From UKL13-2 sp947085425 (GTDB lineage Bacteria > Pseudomonadota > Gammaproteobacteria > Burkholderiales > Usitatibacteraceae): a stretch of 64,000 nucleotides of DNA. The translations under genes and the position numbers were made by a program. The first letter of the stretch is position 1. Every line of letters begins with the position of its first letter. The notes under the pieces were generated by a model. That model searched no databases. It saw only the letters and a program-made list of their open reading frames with translations, and was not told the origin of the DNA. Shown piece after piece: positions 43,201-52,167 of this stretch. The stretch lies in contig CAMTWK010000026.1 of the NCBI GenBank assembly GCA_947085425.1, forward strand, positions 43,576 through 107,575, read 5' to 3'.

Positions 43201-43342
43201 GATAATTTTCCTTAATTTTCTTGGCCGTTGATGACACCAGCCTTGTTATCGTTATAGGTTGTAAATAGTTTCGTATTGCCAAATGCTTAGGCTATTTGTC
43301 ACTAACCGGCAGATTTCACCGGAAGAGTTAGAAAGTAGCGGA

Positions 43343-44320
43343 TTACTTTGCAACACCTGCAGCGGGCCAGTTCTCGAGCTTCATGCCCAACGTCAGACCT
43401 TTGCTGGCAAGCACTTCCTTAATTTCATTCAATGACTTGCGACCCAGATTTGGCGTCTTTAACAACTCATTTTCGGTGCGCTGAATCAAATCACCGATGT
43501 AATAAATGTTTTCCGCCTTCAGGCAATTTGCCGAACGAACGGTTAACTCAAGATCATCAACCGGCTGGAGCAAGATTGGATCCACCTGTGGTGATTTTGC
43601 TTCTTCGGCAAGCATTGGCGTACCTTGCAAATCCGCAAACACAGACAGCTGGTCAACCAACACACGGGCGGCGTAGCGAACCGCCTCTTCCGGCTCAATC
43701 GATCCGTTGGTTTCGATGTCCATTACCAGACGGTCCAGATCGGTGCGCTGCTCAACACGTGCGGACTCAACTGCATAGGAGACGCGACGTACCGGCGAAT
43801 AGGATGCATCAAGCAAGATCGCGCCAATGGTGCGGTTGTCATCATTGCGACGTGCCGTCGCTGCAACATAACCGCGGCCTTTTTCGACTTTAATTTGCAT
43901 GTCGATTTTGCCGCCGGCTGTCAGATTGGCGATGACGTGTTCTGGATTAACAATTTCAACATCATGCGTTTGCTCGATGTCTGCACCCGTGACCGGTCCA
44001 GGTGTTGATTTTTTTAATTTCAACGTGGTATCGCTGCGATTGTGCAACTTGAGCACCAGCCCCTTGAGGTTCAGGAGAATGTCAACAACATCCTCTTGTA
44101 CACCCTCGATGGTTGAGTATTCGTGCAACACACCGGAGATTTTGACTTCGGTCGGCGCATAACCGGGCATGGACGACAACAAAATTCGACGTAACGCGTT
44201 ACCGAGGGTGTGGCCGTAGCCACGCTCGAACGGCTCCATCACGACTTTAGCGTGGGCTGGAGAGATATTTTCGACGTCGATGATGCGCGGCTTCAGGAAA
44301 GTCGTGGCATTACTTTGCAT
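43343..44320 (-). CDS. rpoA: RNA polymerase alpha subunit
   Basis: 325 codons, typical. N-terminal assembly domain (1-230, FERGYGHTLGNALRRILLSSMPG) and C-terminal domain (250-325) that contacts UP elements and activators (ELTVRSANCLKAENI, TPNLGRKSLNEIKEVLASKGL). A 142-bp gap to rplQ is longer than usual but shows no obvious signal. Confidence 0.98.
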   Translation of the reverse strand: MQSNATTFLKPRIIDVENISPAHAKVVMEPFERGYGHTLGNALRRILLSSMPGYAPTEVKISGVLHEYSTIEGVQEDVVDILLNLKGLVLKLHNRSDTTLKLKKSTPGPVTGADIEQTHDVEIVNPEHVIANLTAGGKIDMQIKVEKGRGYVAATARRNDDNRTIGAILLDASYSPVRRVSYAVESARVEQRTDLDRLVMDIETNGSIEPEEAVRYAARVLVDQLSVFADLQGTPMLAEEAKSPQVDPILLQPVDDLELTVRSANCLKAENIYYIGDLIQRTENELLKTPNLGRKSLNEIKEVLASKGLTLGMKLENWPAAGVAK

Positions 44321-44382
44321 TGACGAGAGCCTCTATAGAGTGACGCGCGCCGTGGCGTCCCACGGCGCGGGATTAAAACGGA

Positions 44383-45003
44383 TTACTTGGAATAAAGTTC
44401 GACTACGAGTTGCTCGTTGATATCAGCAGCAAACTCTTGACGATCGGGCAGCGACTTAAATACGCCGGAAAACTTTTTGGTATCAACTTCAACCCAGCTT
44501 GGGAAGCCATTGGCTTCGGCAAGCTTTACTGCATCGATCACACGAAGCTGTTTTTGCGCCTTTTCCTTCAACGAAACCGTGTCATTTGGCTTTAGCAAGT
44601 AAGACGGAATATTCACCGGCTTACCATTCACTAAAATGCCGCAGTGGCTGACCAATTGACGGGCTTCTGCGCGTGTTGAGCCAAACCCCATGCGATATAC
44701 GCTGTTGTCCAAACGGGACTCAAGCAATTGCAATAGGTTCTCTCCAGTTGCGCCCTTACGGCGCTCGGCTTCAGCAAAATAGGTGCGGAACTGACGCTCC
44801 AAAACACCGTACATGCGGCGAATTTTCTGCTTTTCGCGCAATTGTGTACCGTATTCCGAAACGCGTGACTGCTTCGCGCCATGCTGTCCCGGACGTGACT
44901 CAAGTTTGCACTTGGAGTCAAGCGGACGACGTGCGCTCTTCAGGAAGAGATCGGTTCCCTCGCGACGCGAGAGTTTACATGTAGGACCAAGATAACGTGC
45001 CAT
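44383..45003 (-). CDS. rpsD: 30S ribosomal protein S4 (uS4)
   Basis: 206 codons. MARYLGPTCKLSRREGTDLF start, S4 RNA-binding domain (RLDNSVYRMGFGSTRAEARQLVSHCGILVNGKPVN, about 93-125, split). It has two Cys (9, 32), not a full zinc cluster. Assembly initiator and, in E. coli, repressor of the alpha operon. Confidence 0.98.
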   Translation of the reverse strand: MARYLGPTCKLSRREGTDLFLKSARRPLDSKCKLESRPGQHGAKQSRVSEYGTQLREKQKIRRMYGVLERQFRTYFAEAERRKGATGENLLQLLESRLDNSVYRMGFGSTRAEARQLVSHCGILVNGKPVNIPSYLLKPNDTVSLKEKAQKQLRVIDAVKLAEANGFPSWVEVDTKKFSGVFKSLPDRQEFAADINEQLVVELYSK

Positions 45004-45020
45004 TTATTTTCTCTCTCAAA

Positions 45021-45416
45021 TTACATGCGGCGGCGCTTGGGCGGGCGGCAGCCATTGTGCGGAACTGGCGTGACATCAGCGATCGACATGATCTTGATAC
45101 CCAACGCATTAAGTGCGCGCACCGCGGATTCGCGACCTGGACCTGGACCCTTGATACGGACTTCCAAGTTCTTTATGCCGCATTCCTGCGCTGCTTTTCC
45201 AGCGGCTTCCGCGGCAATCTGCGCCGCAAACGGCGTGGATTTACGTGAGCCTTTAAAGCCGGCGCCACCAGACGTCGCCCATGACAGGGCATTCCCCTGG
45301 CGATCGGTGATGGTGATGATTGTGTTATTGAACGACGCGTGAATGTGTGCAATACCTTCAGACACATTCTTTTTGACCTTCTTGCGAACGCGTGTTGCAG
45401 CAGTCGGTTTAACCAT
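45021..45416 (-). CDS. rpsK: 30S ribosomal protein S11 (uS11)
   Basis: 131 codons. GIAHIHASFNNTIITITDRQGN and the C-terminal TPVPHNGCRPPKRRRM are conserved. It binds the 16S platform next to S21. In the alpha operon between rpsM and rpsD. Confidence 0.98.
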   Translation of the reverse strand: MVKPTAATRVRKKVKKNVSEGIAHIHASFNNTIITITDRQGNALSWATSGGAGFKGSRKSTPFAAQIAAEAAGKAAQECGIKNLEVRIKGPGPGRESAVRALNALGIKIMSIADVTPVPHNGCRPPKRRRM

Positions 45417-45448
45417 GTTGAATTACCTCGTTACGAAACTAAATTAGG

Positions 45449-45811
45449 TTACTTAGCCAAACGTACGGCTTTGCGCGGACCCTTACGGGTGCGGGCATTG
45501 GTACGTGTGCGCTGACCACGCACCGGCAAACCTTTGCGGTGACGCGTGCCACGATAGCAGCTCAAATCCATCAAGCGCTTGATCGACATCGACACTTCAC
45601 GACGCAAATCGCCTTCAACCGTGACTTTGCCAATCTGCTCACGCAGTTTGTCCATGTCGCCGTCGGTCAAATCTTTGATTTTTGCGGATTTGGAAACGCC
45701 AGCCGCATCGCAAATCTTTTGCGCGGTATGACGACCGATACCGTAAATCGCGGTCAACGCGATTTCAGTATGTTGATGATTCGGAATATTTACACCAGCA
45801 ATACGTGCCAT
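45449..45811 (-). CDS. rpsM: 30S ribosomal protein S13 (uS13)
   Basis: 120 codons. MARIAGVNIPNHQH start, GIGRHTAQKIC helix and the basic tail RTRTNARTRKGPRKAV are diagnostic. It contacts the 50S subunit across bridge B1. First large gene of the alpha operon. Confidence 0.98.
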   Translation of the reverse strand: MARIAGVNIPNHQHTEIALTAIYGIGRHTAQKICDAAGVSKSAKIKDLTDGDMDKLREQIGKVTVEGDLRREVSMSIKRLMDLSCYRGTRHRKGLPVRGQRTRTNARTRKGPRKAVRLAK

Positions 45812-45822
45812 GTTTGTCTCTC

Positions 45823-45936
45823 TTAGCCTTGACGTTGCTTATGACGCGGTTCTTTGCAAATTACGCGCAAAACACCTTTGCGACGCACCAATTTGCAATT
45901 GCGACAGATTTTTTTGACAGATGCTTGAACTCGCAT
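45823..45936 (-). CDS. rpmJ: 50S ribosomal protein L36 (bL36)
   Basis: 37 codons, starting MRVQASVKKICRNCK. It keeps the zinc-binding set: CRNC (11-14), Cys27 and His32, so it is the zinc-containing form. The start at 45936 is preceded by AAGGAGAACG. Located between infA and rpsM, its normal place. Confidence 0.97.
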   Translation of the reverse strand: MRVQASVKKICRNCKLVRRKGVLRVICKEPRHKQRQG

Positions 45937-45959
45937 TTCGTTCTCCTTGCTTCCGGCTA

Positions 45960-46178
45960 TTATTTTGCGCGGAAAGTAATACGTGCTTTTGTTAAATCGT
46001 ATGGGGAAATTTCCACCGTGACCTTGTCACCCGGCAAAATACGAATGTAATGCATTCGCATTTTTCCTGAAATGTGACCCAACACGACATGCCCATTTTC
46101 TAATTTCACCCGGAACATTGCGTTAGGCAACGTTTCCAGGATTTCACCCTGCATTTGAATCGTTTCTTCTTTTGCCAT
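45960..46178 (-). CDS. infA: Translation initiation factor IF-1
   Basis: 72 codons, S1-like OB-fold: MAKEETIQMQGEILE, FRVKLENGHVVLGHISGKMR and DKVTVEISPYDLTKARI. It blocks the A site during initiation. Its position between secY and rpmJ is typical of betaproteobacteria; in enterobacteria infA is elsewhere. Confidence 0.98.
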   Translation of the reverse strand: MAKEETIQMQGEILETLPNAMFRVKLENGHVVLGHISGKMRMHYIRILPGDKVTVEISPYDLTKARITFRAK

Positions 46179-46207
46179 TAATGCGCTACCGATCCACTTA
46201 TGTTGTC

Positions 46208-47530
46208 TTAACGTACAGGAAAGCCTGCACCACCCTTGAAGTTTGCCTTCTTGAGCAGGCCTTCATACTGGTGAGACATCAAATAGGCTTGTAGCTGCGC
46301 AATAAAATCCATTGTTACAACAACGATGATGAGCAACGAGGTGCCGCCAAAGTAAAAGGGGACATTCCAACGCATATGTAAAAACTCGGGCAATAAGCAA
46401 ACCGACGTAATATATGCCGCACCCATCAAAGTCAAACGCATCAAAATCTTGTCGATGTAGCGCGCAGTTTGTTCACCCGGACGGATGCCCGGAACAAAGG
46501 CACCACTTTTCTTCAAATTTTCTGCTGTTTCTTTCGAGTTGAAAACCAACGCAGTGTAGAAAAAGCAAAAGAAAATAATCGCCGACGCATACATCAATAC
46601 ATAAAGAGGTTGTCCTGGCGCCAAAGCGGCACCCACGTCTTTCAGCCAAACCATTTGATCGCCCTGCCCAAACCAGCCTGCAACCGTGGCGGGGAACAAA
46701 ATGATCGACGAGGCAAAAATTGGCGGAATCACACCCGACATATTCAGCTTCAACGGCAAGTGCGACGATTGCCCGCCGTACAACTTGTTGCCGACCTGAC
46801 GTTTGGCATAATTCACCAAAATTTTGCGTTGGCCGCGCTCAACAAAAACCACAAAGTAAGTCACGATTACAACCAACACCAAAATAAACAGGAAGGCTGG
46901 GATGGACATCGTGCCGTTATTCACCAGCTCCATTGTTCCAGTGATTGCACCCGGCAATCCCGCAACAATGCCTGAGAAAATAATCAGGGAAATACCGTTG
47001 CCAATACCACGCTCGGTAATCTGCTCACCCAGCCACATCAAGAACATCGTGCCACCGACCAGTGTTACAACAGTCACAAAACGGAACATCATGCCCGGCT
47101 CAACAACCAGCCCCTGCTGCGACTCCAACGCGACTGAAATACCGACCGCTTGAAATAACGCCAATGCAACCGTTCCATAACGCGTGTACTGCGTAATCTT
47201 ACGACGACCGGCTTCACCTTCTTTTTTCAATGCTTCCAGCGCAGGCGAAACAACCGTCAGCAACTGCATGATGATCGATGCGGAAATATACGGCATGATC
47301 CCGAGTGCGAAAACCGAGAAACGCGACAATGCGCCACCGGAGAACATGTTAAACATGCCCAAAATGCCGCCACCCTGCGTATCAAACAGCTTGGACAACT
47401 GAACCGGATCAATTCCCGGCACCGGGATGTGTGTCCCAATGCGGAATACGACCAGGGCCAGCACCAAGAAGATCAGGCGACGCTTGAGGTCGCCCATCTT
47501 GCCGATTGCCGCTAAAGGATTGGTAGCCAA
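46208..47530 (-). CDS. secY: Preprotein translocase subunit SecY
   Basis: 440 codons, ten transmembrane helices. The pore-forming channel of the Sec system, working with SecE/G and SecA and served by SecB (gene at 25405). Conserved GIMPYISASIIMQLL (about 78), GIGNGISLIIFSGIV (about 176) and GIRPGEQTARYIDKILMRLT (about 352). Confidence 0.98.
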   Translation of the reverse strand: MATNPLAAIGKMGDLKRRLIFLVLALVVFRIGTHIPVPGIDPVQLSKLFDTQGGGILGMFNMFSGGALSRFSVFALGIMPYISASIIMQLLTVVSPALEALKKEGEAGRRKITQYTRYGTVALALFQAVGISVALESQQGLVVEPGMMFRFVTVVTLVGGTMFLMWLGEQITERGIGNGISLIIFSGIVAGLPGAITGTMELVNNGTMSIPAFLFILVLVVIVTYFVVFVERGQRKILVNYAKRQVGNKLYGGQSSHLPLKLNMSGVIPPIFASSIILFPATVAGWFGQGDQMVWLKDVGAALAPGQPLYVLMYASAIIFFCFFYTALVFNSKETAENLKKSGAFVPGIRPGEQTARYIDKILMRLTLMGAAYITSVCLLPEFLHMRWNVPFYFGGTSLLIIVVVTMDFIAQLQAYLMSHQYEGLLKKANFKGGAGFPVR

Positions 47531-47558
47531 ACTGTTATTCCTAGTCTGCGATTATTAA

Positions 47559-48014
47559 TTATGCTGCCTGAGCCGCAGGCACCGCTTCGATCGTGCCGCC
47601 GACTGCCTCAATGGCGGCCTTGGCACCCTTGGTCACGCCGATACCTATCAGCTTGACCTTCTTTTCAATCGCGCCGGACAAAAATACTTTTGCCGCCAAT
47701 GCGCCCGGCGGGATGATGTTGGCTTGCTTCAAAACCAGCAAATCAACAGTATCAACCGGTAAGTTGGCGATTTCCGACAAACGAACTTGCGCAGTATCGT
47801 TGCGCGTCAGCGAAATAAAACCGCGTTTTGGCAAACGACGTTGCAACGGCATCTGGCCGCCCTCAAATCCGACTTTATGAAAACCGCCTGAACGAGACTT
47901 TTGACCTTTATGACCACGGCCCGCTGTTTTGCCCAAACCTGAACCGATACCGCGACCTACTCGGCGGCGGGGCTTTTTTGAACCCTCTGCGGGTTTAATA
48001 TCATTTAAATCCAT
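47559..48014 (-). CDS. rplO: 50S ribosomal protein L15 (uL15)
   Basis: 151 codons. Gly/Arg-rich N-terminal extension (RRRVGRGIGSGLGKTAGRG) and FEGGQMPLQRRLPKRGF are diagnostic. It binds 23S rRNA late in assembly. 28 bp upstream of secY. Confidence 0.98.
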   Translation of the reverse strand: MDLNDIKPAEGSKKPRRRVGRGIGSGLGKTAGRGHKGQKSRSGGFHKVGFEGGQMPLQRRLPKRGFISLTRNDTAQVRLSEIANLPVDTVDLLVLKQANIIPPGALAAKVFLSGAIEKKVKLIGIGVTKGAKAAIEAVGGTIEAVPAAQAA

Positions 48015-48019
48015 GATTC

Positions 48020-48205
48020 TCAGCCTTCAACCTGAAGCATATAAATCACCTTGTTGATCATGCCGCGATTTGCGGGTGTATCAATTACAGTGACGGTGTG
48101 ATGACGTCTTTTCAAGCCCAGGCCGCGAACACACGCTTTGTGCGCTTCCAGACGACCGATGGTGCTTTTGAGCAACGTCACTTTGATTGTTTTCTGGTTA
48201 GTCAT
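48020..48205 (-). CDS. rpmD: 50S ribosomal protein L30 (uL30)
   Basis: 61 codons, the short bacterial form: IKVTLLKSTIGRLEAHK, GLGLKRRHHTV and NRGMINKVIYML. Between rpsE and rplO, 5 bp upstream of the latter. Confidence 0.98.
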   Translation of the reverse strand: MTNQKTIKVTLLKSTIGRLEAHKACVRGLGLKRRHHTVTVIDTPANRGMINKVIYMLQVEG

Positions 48206-48217
48206 ATTGAACCTCGA

Positions 48218-48727
48218 TTAGCCCAGGATTTCTTCAATGGTTTTGCCACGTTTGGCAGCCACTTCCGATGGGCGCGTAATTTGTGCCAAACCATCCAGCG
48301 TTGCACGAACCACGTTGTAAGGATTGGTCGAGCCGTGGCATTTGGCGGAAATGTTGGTGATGCCCATAACTTCAAATACGGCGCGCATCGCACCACCAGC
48401 CTTAATACCATTTCCTTCAGCAGCAGGCTGCATAAAGACTTTGGTGCCGCCGTGTTTGCCGATCACTTGATGATGTAGCGTGCCGTTCTTAAGCGGGATC
48501 TTCACCAGCTTGCGACGCGCCTGCTCCATGGCTTTTTGCACGGCCACCGGCACCTCTTTTGATTTGCCCTTGCCCATGCCAATACGACCGTCGCCATCAC
48601 CAACAACAGTTAAAGCAGCGAAGCCTAGAATACGACCGCCTTTAACCACTTTGGTGACGCGGTTTACGGAGATCATCTTCTCGCGTAGGCCGTCGCCTTC
48701 TTTGTCTTGAATTTCTGGTTTTGCCAT
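48218..48727 (-). CDS. rpsE: 30S ribosomal protein S5 (uS5)
   Basis: 169 codons. S5 N-terminal dsRNA-binding fold (KMISVNRVTKVVKGGRILGF) and GKSKEVPVAVQKAMEQAR, then the C-terminal domain with GGAMRAVFEVMGITN. Involved in mRNA unwinding and decoding fidelity. Confidence 0.98.
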   Translation of the reverse strand: MAKPEIQDKEGDGLREKMISVNRVTKVVKGGRILGFAALTVVGDGDGRIGMGKGKSKEVPVAVQKAMEQARRKLVKIPLKNGTLHHQVIGKHGGTKVFMQPAAEGNGIKAGGAMRAVFEVMGITNISAKCHGSTNPYNVVRATLDGLAQITRPSEVAAKRGKTIEEILG

Positions 48728-48741
48728 TTGGAAACCCTTAA

Positions 48742-49098
48742 TTAGAACTTGAGGCCGGCTACACGCGCGGCATCTGCCAGCGCCTTGACGCGGCCGTGAT
48801 AAGCGAATCCTGAGCGGTCAAATGCCACATCAGAAACACCAGCAGCTTTTGCGCGCTCTGCAATTCGCTTGCCAACTTCAGCAGCAGCGGCAGCTGTTGC
48901 GCCGCTTTTCAGCGTTGCACGCAATTCTTTTTCAGCCGTTGACGCCGCCGCCAGCACTTTTTGACCCGTTGCATCGATGACCTGAGCATAAATATGGGTA
49001 TTGGTGCGATTAACTGTCAGACGAACCGCCTTCAGACGCGCAATGATGGCGCGGGTTTTGGCTGCACGACGAATACGGGATTGTTTTTTATCGATCAT
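48742..49098 (-). CDS. rplR: 50S ribosomal protein L18 (uL18)
   Basis: 118 codons. Basic N-terminus (KKQSRIRRAAKTRAII), LTVNRTNTHIYAQVID and the closing FDRSGFAYHGRVKALADAAR. It binds 5S rRNA together with L5. Confidence 0.98.
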   Translation of the reverse strand: MIDKKQSRIRRAAKTRAIIARLKAVRLTVNRTNTHIYAQVIDATGQKVLAAASTAEKELRATLKSGATAAAAAEVGKRIAERAKAAGVSDVAFDRSGFAYHGRVKALADAARVAGLKF

Positions 49099-49109
49099 GA
49101 TCGCCTTCC

Positions 49110-49643
49110 TTACTTCTTCTTCGTCTCTTTGAGAACGATGACTTCATTAGCATAACGAACGCCCTTGCCCTTGTATGGCTCTGGCGGACGATATCCACGC
49201 ACAATGGCTGCCACTTGGCCAACCTTTTGCTTGTCAATGCCCTTCAAAATAATCTCGGTAGGTGTTGGCGTTTCGGCCTTCACACCCTCTGGCATGTCGT
49301 GAACAACAGGGTGCGAGTAGCCAAGCGCAAGGTTTAACTTCGCACCTTGTGCCGCCGCTTTGTAGCCCACGCCGACCAACAACAGCTTGCGCTCAAAACC
49401 CTTGTCAACACCGGTGACCATGTTGGCCAGCAAAGCACGCATGGTGCCGGACATGGCGTTTGACGCCTGCGTATCATTGGCTGCTTCCAGAAAAATCTGA
49501 TCGCCATCTTTTTTGATGTTGACCAAGCTGGTTGCCGCCTGCTTCAAGGTGCCCAACGGGCCCATGACTGTAATTTCGTTCGCCGCAATCGTCACTTCGA
49601 CTTTTGCAGGAATATTTATTGGCTGTTTACCGACACGTGACAT
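49110..49643 (-). CDS. rplF: 50S ribosomal protein L6 (uL6)
   Basis: 177 codons, duplicated fold. MSRVGKQPINIP start and the C-terminal signature RGYRPPEPYKGKGVRYA. It lies near the GTPase-associated centre. Confidence 0.98.
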   Translation of the reverse strand: MSRVGKQPINIPAKVEVTIAANEITVMGPLGTLKQAATSLVNIKKDGDQIFLEAANDTQASNAMSGTMRALLANMVTGVDKGFERKLLLVGVGYKAAAQGAKLNLALGYSHPVVHDMPEGVKAETPTPTEIILKGIDKQKVGQVAAIVRGYRPPEPYKGKGVRYANEVIVLKETKKK

Positions 49644-49653
49644 TTTATTTTCC

Positions 49654-50049
49654 TTACACCACGATGCAAATTACTTCGCCACCGATACCGGTTGCGCGCG
49701 CCTTGCGATCCGTCATGACGCCTTTGGACGTTGACACAATGGCCACCCCCAAACCGTTCATGACCGGCTTAATATCTTCGCGCCCCTGATAAATGCGAAG
49801 CCCTGGACGCGAAACGCGTTCAATTTTCTCAATCACCGGCTTGCCTGCGTAATACTTCAAGCCAACGTTTAACTCCGACTTACCTTCGGCGGTGCGCACA
49901 TCAAATCCTTCGATGTAACCCTCATCCTTCAGGACTCGGGCAATCGCGACTTTCACCTTGGACGACGGCATTGTCACATCAACTTTTTCCGACTGTTGCG
50001 CATTACGAATGCGGGTCAACATATCGGCGATCGGGTCACTCATACTCAT
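49654..50049 (-). CDS. rpsH: 30S ribosomal protein S8 (uS8)
   Basis: 131 codons. DPIADMLTRIRNAQ start, PSSKVKVAIARVLKDEGYI, and the C-terminal GVAIVSTSKGVMTDRKAR. It binds helix 21 of 16S rRNA and, in E. coli, represses the spc operon by binding the rplE region. Confidence 0.98.
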   Translation of the reverse strand: MSMSDPIADMLTRIRNAQQSEKVDVTMPSSKVKVAIARVLKDEGYIEGFDVRTAEGKSELNVGLKYYAGKPVIEKIERVSRPGLRIYQGREDIKPVMNGLGVAIVSTSKGVMTDRKARATGIGGEVICIVV

Positions 50050-50075
50050 AATTTTTTCTCCGCCCTACTTCTCGG

Positions 50076-50381
50076 CTACCAGCTAGCTTTAACCAGGCCC
50101 GGAACTTCACCGCGCATGGCAATTTTACGTAACTCACTACGACCCAGACCGAACTTGCTAAAGACCCCGCGCGGACGACCGGTGATCGCGCAACGATTAC
50201 GCAAACGGGTCGGACTGGCGTTGCGCGGAAAAGCCTGCAACTTCAAACGCGCCTGATAACGATCCTCTTCCGAAATGCTTTGATCGCCAATAATTTTCAA
50301 TAAAGCATCACGCTTTGGTTTAAATTTGGCGACAAGCTTTTCACGCTTGGCTTGACGATTAATAACAGCAAGTTTTGCCAT
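50076..50381 (-). CDS. rpsN: 30S ribosomal protein S14 (uS14), zinc-free form
   Basis: 101 codons from ATG 50381 (MAKLAVINRQAKREKLV); the frame opens upstream but inside rplE. It lacks the CxxC pairs of the short zinc form, matching the longer zinc-independent type. NRCAITGRPRGVFSKFGL is diagnostic. Confidence 0.97.
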   Translation of the reverse strand: MAKLAVINRQAKREKLVAKFKPKRDALLKIIGDQSISEEDRYQARLKLQAFPRNASPTRLRNRCAITGRPRGVFSKFGLGRSELRKIAMRGEVPGLVKASW

Positions 50382-50385
50382 GCTC

Positions 50386-50925
50386 TTAACCTCGGAAAGG
50401 AAATTTGAACGCTGCGAGAAGCGCTTTGGCTTCGGCATCGCTTTTTGCGGTGGTGGTAATCGAGATATTCATGCCACGGATTGCATCGATTTTGTCGTAT
50501 TCGATTTCCGGGAATATGATTTGCTCTTTCACGCCCATGTTGTAATTGCCACGGCCATCAAACGAACGGCCCGAAATACCGCGAAAATCGCGCACACGCG
50601 GCAGCGAAACGGTAATCAGACGATCGAGGAATTCATACATCCGGTCGGCGCGCAATGTCACCATGCAACCGATTGGATAACCATCACGAATCTTAAAGCC
50701 GGCGATAGACTTCTTCGACAGCGTAACGACAGGCTTTTGGCCAGCAATTTTGGTCATGTCGCCAACAGCGTGGTCCATGATTTTTTTATCGGCAACCGCC
50801 TCGCCCACACCCATGTTCAGCGTAATTTTGCTGATGCGCGGCACTTCCATTACGGATTTGTAGCCAAAGTCTTTCATCAACTTTGGAACAACGGTTTCTT
50901 TGTAAAACGATTGGAGTCGAGCCAT
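50386..50925 (-). CDS. rplE: 50S ribosomal protein L5 (uL5)
   Basis: 179 codons from the second ATG (50925, MARLQSFYKE). This one has the correct 9-base distance from AAGGGGA and gives the family length; the ATG at 50931 would be too close to the ribosome site. KITLNMGVGEAV, GFKIRDGYPIGCMVTLR and GMNISITTTAKSD are conserved. It binds 5S rRNA and P-site tRNA. Confidence 0.97.
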   Translation of the reverse strand: MARLQSFYKETVVPKLMKDFGYKSVMEVPRISKITLNMGVGEAVADKKIMDHAVGDMTKIAGQKPVVTLSKKSIAGFKIRDGYPIGCMVTLRADRMYEFLDRLITVSLPRVRDFRGISGRSFDGRGNYNMGVKEQIIFPEIEYDKIDAIRGMNISITTTAKSDAEAKALLAAFKFPFRG

Positions 50926-50938
50926 TTTCATCGTCCCC

Positions 50939-51274
50939 TTATGCGTCGATTTGTTCGCTGTTGGAGCGAAACACGCGCACTTTGCGCGGCTTTTGCCCAT
51001 CAACAGCATCCAACGTCTTGATCCCGACCCGATCCGCTTTACCGGAGGCCGGATTAAAAATAGCAATATTCGAAAGGTGAATTGACATCTCTTTCTCAAT
51101 AATGCCGCCAGTCAAACCCTTCATCGGGTTCGGCTTGGTGTGTTTTTTGACGCGGTTGATACCCTCAACCACGGCACGCTCGGATTCGATGACCATTTTC
51201 AGCACGGTGCCGCGCTTACCTTTGTCCCGACCGGTGATGACGACCACTTGGTCGCCCTTACGAATTTTGTTCAT
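50939..51274 (-). CDS. rplX: 50S ribosomal protein L24 (uL24)
   Basis: 111 codons. KOW motif near the start (KIRKGDQVVVITGRDKGKRG) and GINRVKKHTKPNPM. One of the two assembly initiators of the 50S subunit. Confidence 0.98.
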   Translation of the reverse strand: MNKIRKGDQVVVITGRDKGKRGTVLKMVIESERAVVEGINRVKKHTKPNPMKGLTGGIIEKEMSIHLSNIAIFNPASGKADRVGIKTLDAVDGQKPRKVRVFRSNSEQIDA

Positions 51275-51295
51275 CGCGTATTTTCCTTTGCAGCC

Positions 51296-51664
51296 TTACA
51301 GCACTTCTGGCGCCAGCGACACGATCTTCATGAACTTTTCAGTACGCAATTCACGCGTGACTGGTCCAAAGATGCGGGTGCCGATTGGCTCCAACTTTGC
51401 ATTCAACAAAACAGCGGCGTTGCCATCGAACTTGATGAGCGAACCATCACTGCGGCGCACACCTTTGGCGGTGCGAACAACAACGGCCGTATAGACCTCG
51501 CCCTTTTTAACGCGGCCACGTGGCTGCGCCGACTTGATACTGACTTTGATAATGTCGCCAATGCCCGCATAACGGCGCTTGGAGCCACCGAGGACTTTGA
51601 TACACATTACCGACCGCGCGCCGGTGTTATCGGCGACGTCGAGAATCGACTGCATCTGAATCAT
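51296..51664 (-). CDS. rplN: 50S ribosomal protein L14 (uL14)
   Basis: 122 codons. MIQMQSILDVADNTGAR start and IKFDGNAAVLLN; universal L14 fold. It is the first gene of the spc part. In most relatives rpsQ lies directly upstream; here that gene is 6.9 kb away and a separate promoter precedes rplN. Confidence 0.98.
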   Translation of the reverse strand: MIQMQSILDVADNTGARSVMCIKVLGGSKRRYAGIGDIIKVSIKSAQPRGRVKKGEVYTAVVVRTAKGVRRSDGSLIKFDGNAAVLLNAKLEPIGTRIFGPVTRELRTEKFMKIVSLAPEVL

Positions 51665-51909
51665 GTTTTTATCTCCAACTTACCCGCCAAACATGGCAGC
51701 CAGTTTTGGATCCGTCTTATATCGTCGCAGCCAACTCGGAGACCCGAATCAAATGCGCCGACAGGTTAGAAAGCTTCTTTTGCCCGATTGCTTAAAGCAC
51801 CTTTTACAGTGCGGCTTGTGCAGACTTTCAGGCGGCAGGACCCAAATTGCGATCCTGTTTTTGCAGACTCTCGGCCGACATAGCCACGGCCGGAGCAGCG
51901 AAGTCGATA

Positions 51910-51939
51910 AGTATATCCCGAGCCAGAGAACCAAGTCAA
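51910..51939 (-). promoter_or_regulatory. sigma-70 promoter of the spc operon (rplN onwards)
   Basis: Minus-strand TTGACT, 18 bp, TATACT: 5 of 6 bases in each box. It is 246 bp upstream of the rplN start, in a 503-bp gap (51665-52167) that has no gene. The long leader between promoter and rplN has no recognisable regulatory structure by eye. Confidence 0.7.
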
Positions 51940-52167
51940 CTAAATCTGCAAAATTCCTTACAACTTTACGGTCGCCAGCACTTGCCAACATCGAAAACCT
52001 GCCGGCCAACCAAATTTTGCACCCAAATGACTCGTCTCAGCCAATACGAATTCGCAAATAATTCATTTAACGTATTGAAAAATATAGGAAAAATGATATC
52101 AAAACAACCTGCTGTTGTTCGACGCATCGGTGTCAGCCGGGGTCGTTAAGGCAAACACCCATGGGAT